Shown: piece by piece, positions 1 through 12,865 of the stretch
Layout: every line of letters starts with the position of its first letter
How positions within the stretch are numbered: position 1 is the first letter of the stretch
From: Saksenaea vasiformis B4078
Lineage: Eukaryota > Mucoromycota > Mucoromycetes > Mucorales > Saksenaeaceae
Reading direction: 5' to 3'
Assembly (NCBI GenBank): GCA_000697055.1
Contig: JNDT01002046.1
Location: 1-64,000 of the forward strand
DNA length: 64,000 nt
The notes under the pieces: model-generated
The model's database searches: none
What the model was told of the DNA's origin: nothing
The model's input: only the letters and a program-made list of their open reading frames with translations
Position numbers and translations under genes: made by a program

Positions 1-3000
1 CCCTCCCTGTTCACATTGTAGTATTATCGAGTACTTTATGAGAAGCCATCCTTATGTCGTTTCGTGATCGGAGAAAGACTTGTAAGTGAAACATGAATTT
101 TCAGGACTATGCAGTGAGATCGCATAATGCTTCACATCCTACAAGAACATCTTCTATAGATTCCATTTTATTGCAATTTGAATAACTGATGAACTACTCA
201 CATCTTTTTTATCCTTTATCATTACCAAGAAGAGAAAAGAGAAAGTTAGCAGTTAGGCACAGAAGGAACATCAACTTTAGGTGGAACCTGTTTCAGTTAG
301 GATCCCGCAGAGCTTCTTTTTTACCACATATACACAAAAACCTTCCGGCGACTTATAAAACTCCTCCAGGAACGTACAAAACAGATATCGCAAACGTCAA
401 AGCATCGCTTATATATAGATCTGCTTGGCTTTAACCAGAAATCTGTCTTTTGGTTTTTATCTTGCCTGAAACGACACTGAACTTTTTAAAAATCCTGCGT
501 TTTTGGTGACCGGGTAGTCCCACAGCTCTAAAGCTCCCGCATCCATCGATCTCAACACTTGCGTTTTTCTTTAGATCCGTGTTGATGTGTGTTTGTTCCT
601 TCGTGGTCTCTTCCTGTGGCAAATTCATGCAGAACATTGCCTACGTGAACACCATATCGAGATCTGGATTTTATAGTCGCTTGTACTCTCTAATAGTTCG
701 ATCTATGGAAAAAACAGCTGTGAAGAGTAGGGAGCCAATTGATTGTATCATCATTGGGATATCTAGAAAGTCATGCTGTACGATTGTGAAAATTGACACA
801 TGAACGATCTGCTTGATCTAGAGTTCAATTATGTTAGCTGTATCATTTTTATGCGGCGAACGCTTGAAAGCTCCCACGCATTCTGGGAATATCTGTCGCG
901 GTATATTTCGCGAATAAGTGGGAGCATCGTTGTGGTATTCACACCAGTGATCCACATAAAAAAGTCAAACTCAGCTACAATCAGTCCATCAAACTAACTT
1001 TTACTTGAGATGGCGTACAGAAAGGGAAGTTAAACCCGTTCCAATAAAGGGTATCTTCACAGTATCATAGTATTCTCGTTTGTACCGCTTAACAGCACAT
1101 CCTCACTTATCAGCTATACCTTTTTACACTGATACCCCGCTTCCCTTCCAACGTTCAATTTAGGCGAAAGCAAATCTTGCACTATGATTGGCTTTTTCCA
1201 GCCAGTGACATTGAGAGAGGAAGAGTGGTATGTATTCAGGTAAACTTTAGAAGCAAGTGCCTCAGAAAGTGAACCCCCGGCGAAGAGGCATTGCAGCTCC
1301 AAGAGCTTCAGTCATTAACGGCACAGTAGTCACCTATTTGTAGGAAAATATGAAGAAGAGGGAGTATCCTGTAGTCTTTCATGTGGTACGATCGCCAAGC
1401 TGCATCACAGATGTAGTTTGATTTCGTTACTGGGTATCAGAGGATGAAGCATGAATTCTTGCGAGCCAGCCATGTAAACACAATAGTAATACTCAATCAT
1501 ATTGCGAAAGTCGCTGATATGTGTATATTGGAGCATTGTCCATCACAATATAAAGTCTTTCATGTAACGCTTATCTAGCACGACCATCACGTTTAACATA
1601 CCAGACAGGAAGTGTTCCGTTCGTGTATCAAGTGGACTTTTAGCTGTCTTCGCTCCCTTTTCTTAAGCTTTCTCAAAGACACATCTATTACTCCAGTCTC
1701 AGAAATGGCGCCTAATCCAGTAATCTTGACTCCCTTTCCGGTTGGTATAGTGCCTTTCGCTGCAGTTCCGTTCGCAGAGCGGCCAAAATTTCTTTGAGTA
1801 TGCAAGTTAAAATCTGCATCATCGATAAAGAGGCAGTTCTCAGTGAAGTCCAAGACTTGCATCGTTCCTCATTGAGCAACTTTATTTTTTTGCAAAGTTA
1901 TCATCCCGTCATAATTCCTCGCTGCAGGAACCTCTTTCAAGTTTTCGAACATTAGATGACATTTATTGACTAAGTCTTCAGACGTCTCATATCAGATCCT
2001 TTGTACATCAGTAAGGATAGGACGGTATTTCTGTCGATGTAATCTGCAAGAAACTGGGAGTGAGCTTCAGTCAGCTTTCCCATAACATCTAGTACGAGGC
2101 TTTCTCTGAACACCAGGTATACACTGTTCTTCATCCCAGCTGTATGTTTCGATATAATGGTTGAGCCGTTCGGACATCTATGCCTGTGATAAGCGTTGCT
2201 TTGTTTGCTGTTCATCCTTCTTCAATCACCAAATCAAACACCTTTTTGATTTGGTGCAGGTGTATTTTCTATAGGAAGCACTCGTTCTAGCTTTATGCTT
2301 ACGCTACACACATAGTCTGTCTGGAAAGCGGATAAAGCCTGTTAAGATTTAATCTCTGTTATCATCAGCAAATATTGAGGCTTCTGTCAATGTATGCATT
2401 CGCGTAAGGTTGATGTCTACATGACTACCTCCTTCCCGCCATCTTTCAGTTAAAACGAATGGATTTGAACGAGACAGTTCTGTCTACTCATTTTGTATAT
2501 CATCCGCAGACATATCAACGTCGAATGAGGTGACATCATTTACATTCGATGGAGCGCCATAAGCCTCCATGTGTTCACGTAAAGCGTTCATATCGAAGAA
2601 GTAAAAGATGAATTTGCTACCACCCTTTTCTTTGCAAATGGCGGAGTTCATGCAACGCAAAATTCATCAGCAGCCGGCGCAAAATCCTCTATGCCCGCAT
2701 CTCACCTTTTGTATGCCATCAGTTGCAGACACCACAGATGTGGTCATCGAGTACCTGCCAGCCATCTCTGTATTACTAGTCAATCAGTTTCAATGCTTGA
2801 CCGCTCCCGCACTTAATCGCCAATCAAGTATTAATTTCGATACTCAACATTAGTGCCACCGAAGCGGCAAGCTGTGATTATTTTAGAGAATGATGGGCAG
2901 GCATCAGATAGAGTCCTGATGCGTGATAATCAATTATACACCACATGCCTCTGATCCACCATCTTATACCAAGTTTTACACCAACGGTCGAAACAGATTC

Positions 3001-6000
3001 CCGATCGTCGCTTCAAATGCCAACGGATAGAGAGTTTAAGCTTTGCAGATACATATACTTTGTTGGTTTCTAAATGTAATTGTAATTTGTGGAGGCGAGT
3101 ACCTCGTAAAGAGGGATTACGTGTGAACGTGTGATTTATACATTCCCACTCTTTCTACCAGAAATGATATAATGAATTCGCTATTATAGCATGGACATTC
3201 CAGATCTGTTCTGGTTTGTATCAGGTGTCCTTCATGTCCGCGACTCCATCGGGCCCTATAACATCGTTTATCGTAACTGATCTGTGAAGATTTCTCGTTT
3301 TAGGCATGAGCTGTCCTCATTCTCAATCACACATGTTGAAAAAGACTATTCTGTCCGAATACCGCTTACAACAATCTCTTATTCCTTTATCTTCATTCTT
3401 TCGAATGCGTTCATCTTGACGGTATTTTTTCTTTATTGTTAATCATATCAGACTAACTGTTATTTAACATGCTCTTTCCGCATGAGTCGTATCATCACCC
3501 AGCTTCGTTAGGGGCGACGGAATGACTTCCTTATGATCGTATGATTTTCTTTTTCTCAAACCAGATCATTGAAGTTTCTAATAGATTGAGACTTAATGAC
3601 TTTGAAGGTTTTATTTGGCACTCGCACAAAATACCAAGACTGAGAGTAACTTCGAAATAAATAAAAAAAGGTGTTGAAGCATAGCTTCATTTGTTCCAGT
3701 TAACCTTATGGTCATTTACTTTTCACAATAATTGTAAGTACTGATGGGGGAGAAGGACTGCGGGAAAAAAATGAATAGAAAATAGACGAGAAAGACAAGA
3801 CGCTTTCTCCTTTTTCTTCTCTATTTCACCTTTTTCTGATTTCAATGGGCCACAAATGAGTGAATCAATAGGATGACGAATGACCGACATCTCTATTAGC
3901 AATAATTAACGAAGTCGAAGCAAAGCAAATTTTGGTGGATGGGATAGAAAGATATTTTGTATCTGAACTACACGTTACCGAGATTATGATAAACTCAAAT
4001 CTGATCTACTTGGAAGGAAATGCTTGCCAACTGGCTTCCTGAAGAACATTGACAACAGCTGCAAGGGATTACCTGGGGTTTGTTTCGTGGCACGTATGCT
4101 CCAAAGCTTTTATTTTTGGACACTTGAAAAGAGATGATCAATCGATCGCTCGACTCCATTGTACCAAAGATTGTATCGTCCTCGCCTACTTCATCGACAG
4201 CATCATCCGCGCTAGAAACACCATCAACATCCACTAAATTATATTCATGATGATCTTGACAATGTAGACTACGAATTGAATGATCTGCAACCAGTATCAA
4301 GGAGTGACGACATTCTATACTGTAAACTTGGATTGCTGCAGCCATAATGATACGTTTGCTATTGTCAGAACAAGTGACCATAATTGATGAAAGCATTGTT
4401 GAAGAACTACGGCAAGGGGTTAGAGTTATTTGACAAGGAAATTTCTGCGATGTAGGCCATCTACTTTTACCTCAAACCTTTTATTATTGGTGATGGCAAG
4501 CCAAAATATTTACGATTGAAGATGATTGTCTTTGGCAATGAAGTGCTCCACCTCTATGGCTACCAGCAATTTTGCATGCGCTTTTCACCATCAATATCGG
4601 CAGCCTCTATTTACTCCTTAAGCCTCGACGCAGCAGCATTGTATGAACTCTTGGTGCTACGCTTTACATGCTGATAAGTGATCGCGACCAGTCCCATGTC
4701 ACCTCGCAAATAGCGTGATGTATTTGATTGTTTCGTTGATCTGGATGCTGTCCACTCCGTTTGTCGAAAGAACGGCCTCGAATTCTTGTATCGCAGGGAC
4801 ATAACACCTGCTAGCAATATCTCCCTGATTGCCGTTACAAGGAAACCACGACAACGGTATTTATATGAGCAATAGGTCTTTGATTCGGATTAACATTTCA
4901 CTGAACCAAGTCAAAACTAGCCATACTCCTGACACCATCAATCATGATATTGGTAACTCTGAAAAGGAACGTGATAAAGCTTTGAGGGTGAAGAGAGATA
5001 CAAACAAGGAGCTCATAGCTCATCGCAAGGCAATGCATGATGAAGCAACGCAAGCGCAGTAAAAAGAAAAATAGCGACAAGAGTAACAACAGAAAGCAGC
5101 TAACCCTATTTGTTGTATCGAGTATGATAAATGGATAGATAAAAAATAGTGAAAATCAGACAGATAAATCCTTTGAGACTCTTTTTAATCGTAAAGTTCA
5201 ATGAAAAAAGAGATATCTTTCTAGTACATCATTTGCTATCCTATTTGTACTCGATAAATTGGAGTGGAGCTTATAGAAAGGTTAAGGTTGGGTAAAACAT
5301 ATCCTTTCAGGTGTCTTGATACTCTTATCTTGATTGTTGTATTCTTCCTGTTCTTTTCTGCTGTAATCTTGGATCAAGCGGAGTTATTTCATGTACCTGA
5401 TCTTTTAATTTGACTTCAGATCAGGATACTTAGTTCCGCACTAATTATAGGTGACTCTCTGCGTTTATTTCCTTATAGCCATTACCAATATGACTTATAC
5501 ATCAATATGAGTCGTCCTATACAGCATCGAGTCCAATCGCCATCAAGGATATGGCTTGTGAATCAACAGTATGGAGCAGCGTTGGTAATTATGAACTCTC
5601 GCCACGTGGTGTACAACAGTTATCTGTAATCCTTTTATCCGCGTCAAAGGTAAAACTTTTCAAAGATGTGAAAAAGGAAAGACCGCTTAGACATTCTGGG
5701 CTCTGCTAATGCAGACATGAATGACGATGCAGGCAAGGAATGCGGCCAAGAAGGACAATAGAAAAAGCTCGAAAAGAGAAATGCTTTCCTCCTGTGTCAT
5801 CAAAACTCACAGCAACTTTAAGAGTAGAAGATTATCCAAGATATGTCACTTTGGGCTTGAATTTGAGCAACACCGTTATCATTGGTACTGATTATGGCGT
5901 GACAACCTTGGTGACCAGCGGATGAGGACAAATTGGAGGTACCCGTGCAGGGAAACTAATAGATCTCTTATACCTCGTTCTGGTATCTCTTCTTTCCTTC

Positions 6001-6310
6001 CTTTTCTTTATTTCTTCTTCTCATCTTTCTTTTTCATCCACGTCTGCTTTGTCCTCTCTCTTCTTCCTTTTTTCTCCCATTTCGCTAATGGGGCCTTTAT
6101 TCTCCTTTTCTTGGTAGATCAGTCAAGAGCAGCGAAGCCTCAATAGGCGTGTGTTCACTGCCTTTATATAAATATTGAATTTTCACCGTACCTCTAGTGA
6201 TCCCTTATATTGGCATCCTTGTGGCACCTATTCCCAAATAAAGTTTATGACCGCTCACAACGGTAAGACAACCAAACTCCGCTGTAAGGCGACCAAGCTC
6301 TGCTCGTAAG
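1..6310. other. Gene-poor stretch, no recognisable gene
   Basis: No reading frame here has a family I recognise and none is long enough to stand out from chance; the longest is 133 codons on the minus strand near 4.0-4.4 kb. Several short frames look like decayed coding sequence: a Lys/Glu-rich stretch at 4829-5062 (+) and a frame ending at 5925 (+) with the residues IIGTDYGVTTLV. A small imperfect tandem duplication of about 22 bp (ccaaactccgctgtaaggcg / ccaagctctgctcgtaaggc) lies at about 6275-6312. Most likely old transposon and pseudogene debris. Confidence 0.5.
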
Positions 6311-6568
6311 GCGGATGTTCAGAGATTTTGTAGATATGAAATTGTTTTCCAATTCGAAAGATGATGAATAAATATGCAATGTCCGAGTGGCAGCCAGTGT
6401 TTTAAGGATATGGTTGATTGAAATGATCGCTGCAGTACGATAGTACAAACGTTTCTGAAGAGGACGCACTCGTTTTATTTAAGAAGGGTCTTTTGAAAGA
6501 GATTACGTGTGATTTGCGAACATAGAGCATTCACACAACTTTCGGATGTTCCGATATATACGATCATC
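6311..6568 (+). repeat. Dispersed direct repeat, copy 1 (about 255 bp)
   Basis: This segment aligns over its whole length with 8971-9232 at roughly 80 percent identity with small indels. Shared landmarks are ggcggatg at the left end, gatgaataaatatgcaa, agaggacgcactcgttttat and gtgtgatttgcgaacat near the right end. Similarity stops sharply on both sides. No TIR or target-site duplication could be assigned. It lies directly left of the TIR element at 6626-7291 but is not part of its duplicated copy. Confidence 0.75.
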
Positions 6569-6625
6569 CTTGTAAGATCATGTTCAATACACGAGATCAT
6601 GTAAAATTCGGTGAATTGCGTTATA

Positions 6626-7291
6626 CGGTGGTCGCTCGATATAACGATACCTTCGGTGGAAAGGGAAGTTACCACTATATCGAGAATATCGCTTAAGTGG
6701 ACGTGCAAAATCAACAGGTGGTGTAACAGCAAAGAATTTTCATTGGCCATCAGGCCATATGTCGTTTCCTATAAGAGTCACTGCATGTTCGTCTGGGGGA
6801 TGCAAACATTGAATCCTCTCTACCGAAGCAGTAGACAATGTATTAAACGCAATGACGTGTATACGGAAGAAATTTATGCCCTGAATGCCGCAATTGATTA
6901 AGACAGGAGTAGATTCATCCAACGAAAACACATTCACACTATACCGATAGATGGAGCCATTATCCAAGCAATTTTCAGCGCGGACAACGATGGCAATGTT
7001 GATATTGAGCCTACTTCTGAGAGTGGTTGGATGTATCCACTGAGTAAGCAGAGAGTCATAGCTACACGCAACATCGTAGATGCTATGAGACGTGAAGTTG
7101 ACGCCTCCAAAAGAAAAGCAAGCTGAACACCTCCAACAATGGGAAACTACAGACTATTGTAAAAAATAGAAGTCTTCCATTGGTCAAATACCCGCTCGAT
7201 AATATGATATTTCATTCAAGGAAATCTACGATATTTTACATCCTACAGATTCTGTTCCATAAAAAGATATCGTTATATCGAGCGATCACTG
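6626..7291. mobile_element. Non-autonomous Tc1/mariner-like element with TA target duplication
   Basis: The left end reads CGGTGGTCGCTCGATATAAC and the reverse complement of the right end reads CAGTGATCGCTCGATATAAC. The inverted repeat runs about 28 bp with three or four mismatches. Both ends are flanked by TA (6624-6625 and 7292-7293), the target duplication expected of Tc1/mariner elements. At 666 bp with no transposase-like ORF it would be a MITE or an internally deleted copy. Its TIR resembles that of the element at 24238-25013 (CAGTGGTCGCGCGTTATAAT), so the two probably used related transposases. Confidence 0.7.
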
Positions 7292-7540
7292 TATAAAGAA
7301 ATTGGAAGTGGGTTCTAATACTGAAAGCATTCAAAATCCACAGTCTGTTCCACACATAATTCCTAAGACGAACCGGGAGGATGTACAAGATCGGCGTGAT
7401 TTTAGGTTTGTTGTTGTTCACTGGATATCTCTATGATATTATGGTATCTCGGAAGATGTGTACACTCTAACTAGCAGAAGAGATCCAACATGACAATCTA
7501 AGATCTGGACGCTGCTGATATATTAGAGGTCAATTGATCT

Positions 7541-7927
7541 TCAATGGTGGTCGCTCATTACAAAGACAAAAGCCTTTAAAAAGCGCCAGCCAGCCAATAA
7601 CAAATACGACACCTCAACTGCCGATCGATCAACATAAGAATGTGGATGACCTCCTTGGTACCTTGCACGATAATTGATATTGGGCACAAACCATTTGGAC
7701 GTTATGAAGAGAATGATGCCAGATACGATAGTTAGGTTACTCCGGCCAGTTGAATCACATGCATATTCTGTCATGTAGCATGGAAGAGACATTCCATCAA
7801 TTATGCCATCTGTGGATAAATACATAGAGATGTAAGCAAAGTAATACAGGTTGCGGATAACATGTCGGTATTGGTCAATCATAAAGTTCATGCCGTATAG
7901 GCCACATATGAGGACATAGATCCACAT
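7541..7927 (-). CDS. Hypothetical membrane-like ORF (128 aa), possibly a gene remnant
   Basis: Opens with a true ATG at 7927 and runs 128 codons. The translation is rich in aromatic and aliphatic residues, with hydrophobic stretches near residues 1-20, 25-42 and 65-80, so it could be membrane-associated. I do not recognise a family. No neighbouring exon could be joined convincingly. The start of the sequence just beyond its stop (ggtggtcgctc at about 7543) resembles the TIR of the element at 6626-7291, so the ORF may sit in or beside a decayed transposon. It may equally be a chance frame. Confidence 0.2.
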   Translation of the reverse strand: MWIYVLICGLYGMNFMIDQYRHVIRNLYYFAYISMYLSTDGIIDGMSLPCYMTEYACDSTGRSNLTIVSGIILFITSKWFVPNINYRARYQGGHPHSYVDRSAVEVSYLLLAGWRFLKAFVFVMSDHH

Positions 7928-8970
7928 CTAAAGATCGGACTATATTCACGGTCAAAGACCAACTCACACTTGAAATAAAGAGAGGACTTCCTGTCTGTCA
8001 AGCAAATAACTAAACAACCGAAATCTACAGTCTCAATCTCTCGAAGACAACGATCACGTAAAAACGAGTAGATTGGATCGTAGAGAGATCATCTTCTTGT
8101 AGACTGCAACCTCTCTTTGTATTTTACGAAGATTTATAGTACAAGTTCTACACAGAAGGATACATAATTGTGGCACTATTTTTGAAGAAGTGCACAGCAG
8201 AGGCCAATCTACCATGAGATTAAAGCACCACTAGGCCCGCCTCGTTAGTATGGTGCGACAAGATAATTACCGTAGTTATAATTTAGTTCAAGCAAGCCTT
8301 GTGTCGTAACGAATTGAGTTTTAGAACTGCTTGGACTACACACATCGATTTATATCCAAAAAGGAAACCCTGAAGCAAAGTTGAGAGACATACATTCTTG
8401 AACAAATCCTGTTTTCCGCGACATCATTCCTTTTACCTAAATAAATCACCATAAAGAATCACAGATGCTTCCTTTTTGTTTGTCTTTCTCTCATCAGCTT
8501 AACAGATTATACACGTTTGATACACCCGGTGATCGGTCTTATCCAGCACAAAGGTGTCCTTCGCTGAATATCTTTCCCGAGCTGCCGATCAATGTCGCAC
8601 TGTTCGACGGCCAGAGCCGTTTGAGTCGCCAGCTTCTATTGGGTGAAAAGTTAGGATGGCGATGATCGAGCCTAGTCATTATCTTCAGCCTTCATCGTAT
8701 TACCTTCAGATACATAATGTTATCAAATACTGTGGGAAACAAAGGAAGTTCTTGAGTAGATCGACATAACTTGAACTTTGATAGAATCATAAGCCGGTAT
8801 ACGCCATCGTATCTTAAATCCATAACAAGTGTCTGGCAGTCTGCTCCTGCACAAAAATTATCAGTTGATATTCTAAGTTTACGTTTCTCTTTGGCTTACC
8901 TTCAACTAATATGCCACATACCAGCGGGCATTCTACGCCATGACATACAAGTTCATTGAGAATCAATTTC

Positions 8971-9232
8971 GGCGGATGTCCAGAAGTTTTGTAGATATGA
9001 GATTGTTTTCCGAATCAAAAGATGACGAATAAATATGCAACGTTTGAGCGGCCGCCGATGTTCTAAGAAATATGATTGATTGAAATGATCGCCGCTGTAC
9101 GATAGCATAAACGCTTCTAAAGAGGACGCACTCGTTTTATTTAGAGGGGTCGTTTGAACGAAATGACGTGTGATGTGCGAACATGCAGCATTTACTAAAC
9201 TTTTGGACGTTTCGATGAGACACGACCATCCC
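8971..9232 (+). repeat. Dispersed direct repeat, copy 2 (about 260 bp)
   Basis: Second copy of the 6311-6568 repeat in the same orientation, about 2.66 kb downstream. The shared core includes gtagatatga(a/g)attgtttt, agaggacgcactcgttttat and gtgtgat(t/g)tgcgaacat. Divergence between copies (about 20 percent) indicates an old duplication or two insertions of one short element. Confidence 0.75.
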
Positions 9233-9353
9233 CCTTCATTTCTTTGGAAATTTTAACAAAGTCCGTCATGTAGCTAGGGTTCCTTTTGTGAGCCATCTTT
9301 AATTCCATGACCCCAAGCGGCGCTTTTGCTTTCCACAATTTGGTACACACTAG

Positions 9354-9635
9354 TCAGTCTGGTTTGTACAATGTAGTCTGATCATCAACAGCGTTATCAG
9401 CGTCGTTACGACCGTTGTCGATATCATCTTCTTCACTTTCGTAGTCATGTCGTTTTCGTTTAGTTGCCAGCAATGATCCATTGGCCCTAAGTATAAATAG
9501 AAGGGTACATTTTGATTGATAAATCTGCCTGCTCTTAATTTTACGATACCAGGCATGTTTAAACCGATTTTCGGAGCCGAAGATTGTTTCCAATATTGCG
9601 TCAAGGTATCTATGCGCGAAGCTGTCTTCCAACAT
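9354..9635 (-). pseudogene. Possible remnant of a multicopy fungal ORF
   Basis: A minus-strand frame of 93 codons begins MLEDSFAHRYLDAILETIFG and ends in a basic then acidic tail (KRKRHDYESEEDD). The opening resembles, from memory, the N-terminal style of high-copy uncharacterised ORFs seen in Mucorales genomes, but I cannot verify this by search. It lies immediately left of the 8-bp-TSD element at 9686. No continuation of the frame was found, so if real it is a truncated fragment. Confidence 0.22.
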
Positions 9636-9685
9636 GAATTTATCACTGTGCCGATCCAGAAGGCGGCTGGTCCTTCATAAATAAA

Positions 9686-10241
9686 GGGAATTGCTAGGGA
9701 CACTCCTAGGGACTCTCCAGGACCCCAAATTCTGAGCGGATAGTAAAATAGAAGTATCACCAGCTGCCATGCTTAGGTGTAGTGTAGTGCAGAGATAGCG
9801 AAGCATCTCACAGTGGAGTGTCCCATAGTGAAATGTCCTGTAATGGAGTGTCCGGTAGTTGAGCGCCTTGCAGCAGAGTCAGATACATTACAGTAAGCAT
9901 TATGTATAAAAATATTTGATAAAACGCATAAGATAAGAGTTCTTTTAGGGAACAAATTTGGTAGGCAGTATCTTACAAGTCCTACTAGCAAATATTCTCG
10001 AGAAAATAATAAATTCTCTGTCTATCTAGAATATTCTTATATCAAGCGTCTACTGCAGTATATCTGAAGGTAATTGCTGGGATCCAGCAAAGAAAACGCT
10101 GGTGCAGGACACTTCATTTGGGACATCGCACTATGGGACACTCCACTGTAACCGAATTAAGCACTAGGTACTACACTCCATCCTTTTTTTAACAATCTTG
10201 GGGGACTGGCGTGTCCCGTTGAAGTGTCCCTAGCAATTCCC
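9686..10241. mobile_element. hAT-like MITE with 8-bp target-site duplication
   Basis: The left end GGGAATTGCTAGGGACACT is matched exactly by the reverse complement of the right end. Weaker inverted similarity continues inward for about 20 bp. Perfect 8-bp direct repeats TAAATAAA flank the element at 9678-9685 and 10242-10249. The 556-bp interior has no transposase ORF but many copies of GTGTCC/GGACAC motifs near both ends, as expected of subterminal transposase-binding repeats. An 8-bp duplication fits the hAT superfamily; Merlin (8-9 bp) is the alternative. The exact TSD suggests a fairly recent insertion. Confidence 0.85.
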
Positions 10242-10249
10242 TAAATAAA

Positions 10250-12865
10250 ATATTTGAGAATAAGAAAATGATATCACTTTCGCTGACCATTTTTCGTTAC
10301 GCTTCTTACAGGCTATGTACTATTTCAGCTGCCAGAAGATCGTCATTGTCTTCTGATGCTGCTCCTTCAACTAACGTTGGAATTGTCGCAAGCTTTACAT
10401 CACGCCATGATGCAGCATGTGTCTAGTTTCACAGTCATAAAAGCATTTTCCGGTAAGCACAAAAAGAAATCATAATAAATAGTGCACCTTTGCAATCTTG
10501 CTGCACCAGCTAGTTACAAAGTTGTTCTCCATAGAAGTCGCTGTAGATCGAAAATATGCGATGTCATTCAGTACATGACCATGGTCTCCCAGACTAAAGC
10601 ATGGAATGTGCACCCCTTCTTGTTCTCTTGTAAAGACGAATATGTGGTCTAACGCCCTGAAATGAGAGAATATTAATCACTTTCCGCTTTTCTTCAGTTT
10701 CTCTCTTCAATTACATGAGCTCGATATCGGATAAATGTTCATAATTGTTATTTCTTTTTACAGTTTTCTCACGAAACAAATATAGCGTTTCTGTAACATC
10801 GATGTTACCAACCCGCCACTAAAAATCAAAAATGCACTGTAAGTCAATCTCGATAATAATATAATCGGTCCTTTGGACGTTTTTTTTTTACATTACCTTG
10901 GAATTATTATCAACGAAAGTCTTATTTTCGTTTACTTCAGCTACTTTATACTTTCGCGTTCGTAAGTGATGGTTGCCGTCTTTACTGTCAAACTAAGTGA
11001 ATAGCAATAGCGTAAAATCAGACTATCGTTCAGAAGTAAAATGGCAAAGCAGGAATCCTACGGTTGACAAGGTAACGAGCGTATTTTCGATGTGTTTGCG
11101 TAAGGAAGATACTTCAATGAAGTACTGAGCACAGTAGCAACAGCCAAAATAGTTGGTAGTATTGCTCCCCCTTTCTGTTACAAACATGACTTGGGCAGTA
11201 CTTTTTCGCCGTTCGTTACTTCCTGCGCAACATTGTATGCCATGGTAACGAAGTACTGTAGATGTCGTCGTACAGAGCTCGCCACCGTGAACGGTACAAT
11301 GTCACAGAATGGGCACTGACGTATAATATACAACTCTTTCATGTCAAATAAAAAAGCCCGTTCCTTAGGAACTGAACAAAGCTACGTCCTCGTGTAGCGG
11401 AGTTTTGGTTCTTCTCACAGCGGAACAAGCAGGGTCGCATTGATTTGGAAATTTGTTTATGCCTATGGTTCTTCTCTCGTTGCTGAATCTTTTTATTTTA
11501 CAGTTTTATACGGAGATAACGTTCGGGAGTACTTCTTGTTTTAGGTGAAGAAAGAAACCTAAATTTGACTACACCTCTACTCTGGTAGTAATTTTATGAG
11601 GGCTGATAGGTGCTGAATACCCTTCTTTAATTTTCTTAGACAAGGATCTGAGATCGTATATGTATACACCGTAAATCGTTCGGTCAGCATCTCTGTGACC
11701 ATGTCTATGGATGGCAATTACCAAAACTCGAGCTCTTTTTCGACTACCTCTGCACTCATATCGATGACATTTTTGCATCTTGCATTGGCAGATTGTCAGA
11801 AGTCGGTGAGTTACCTTTTTTTGACACAATTAATTGTCTTCTCGTTTAAAGGAAGACGTCCTCTTGAAGTTGTGATCAACTACATCAATATTGCGTAATA
11901 ATCTCTGCACGAAGAAAGACAATAAGAAAGACACCTAAGTCGTTGGAAAGTATAAAATACCTTGCGCGACATGGCAAGGGAAAGAAATTTTTTTTTGGCA
12001 TAGGACATATCGGAAGGACCTAACAACAATGGATAATTGGCCAGGAAACCGATTGGATTCAGGGATGCTGCGTTCCGAATAAACATATGCAGTAGGGTCA
12101 CTGGATCGACTTAACCGTGTCAAGATCTCTTGAAGAAGGCGGAGGGTGCCGTTCCACCTATCCACAGCTTTTGTCATTTTCAAATAAATACCTGGGGGCC
12201 CTCTGAGACAGTGTTACCAAATCCTTATCATAAGTAACTCTGGTTATGAGTATGGACAGGTACGGTACACGCTATCACAATGCTATCGGCAGCCTCTTCA
12301 CGTGGCAAAGGTCGATCAATCTCATCTCGCTGTAACAAAAGCAGCAGGTGCTCCCAGCTAAGCTCTTTGGACTGATCATTTTGGGATTCATTGCCATTTT
12401 TTAAGCGACCGTGCAGGAGTGATGTTGCTCTCCTTTGTTCTATAGATGAATTTATTATTTACATGGTAATGGATTTCAGGTTTCGTTAGTTTGTCTTCCT
12501 TAACAACAAGACATCTAACATAGAACAAAGGTTGACCGTCTCTTCTTCACTACGGTAGTCCGTAATTTTCTGATGCACACGTTGAACAGCTATAGTTGAT
12601 ACGTGCGGGTACAGCAAATTTTTGCTTTTTAAACTTTGAGCGATTTCAACTTACAGGTGAGTGTTTGTAATCCTAACTCGAGCGCCAGGATACAGTTGAT
12701 CGATTTATAAGCGAAGAGGTTGGTGCACCCGACTTATGTCCGTAATCTGCGGTACAAAATCACGCCAGATTTTCTCGTCCCTTTTTATTCCTCGGACACG
12801 ACATAGGTGTCCGAATAGCCGCCATTCCGTTGTTAAATTCGACTTTTCCTTCGCTATGTCTCGGC
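10250..12865. other. Intergenic, no recognisable gene
   Basis: Only short unsupported frames are present (longest about 86 codons, minus, 11569-11829, rich in Arg/Cys). The last few hundred bases are presumably the promoter and 5' UTR of the ferroxidase that begins at 12866. I see no tRNA, CRISPR or TIR structure. Confidence 0.4.

Noticed and set aside
12830..12865. N-terminal extension of the ferroxidase
   Set aside because: There is no ATG before 12866, and starting at 12866 gives a standard signal peptide.
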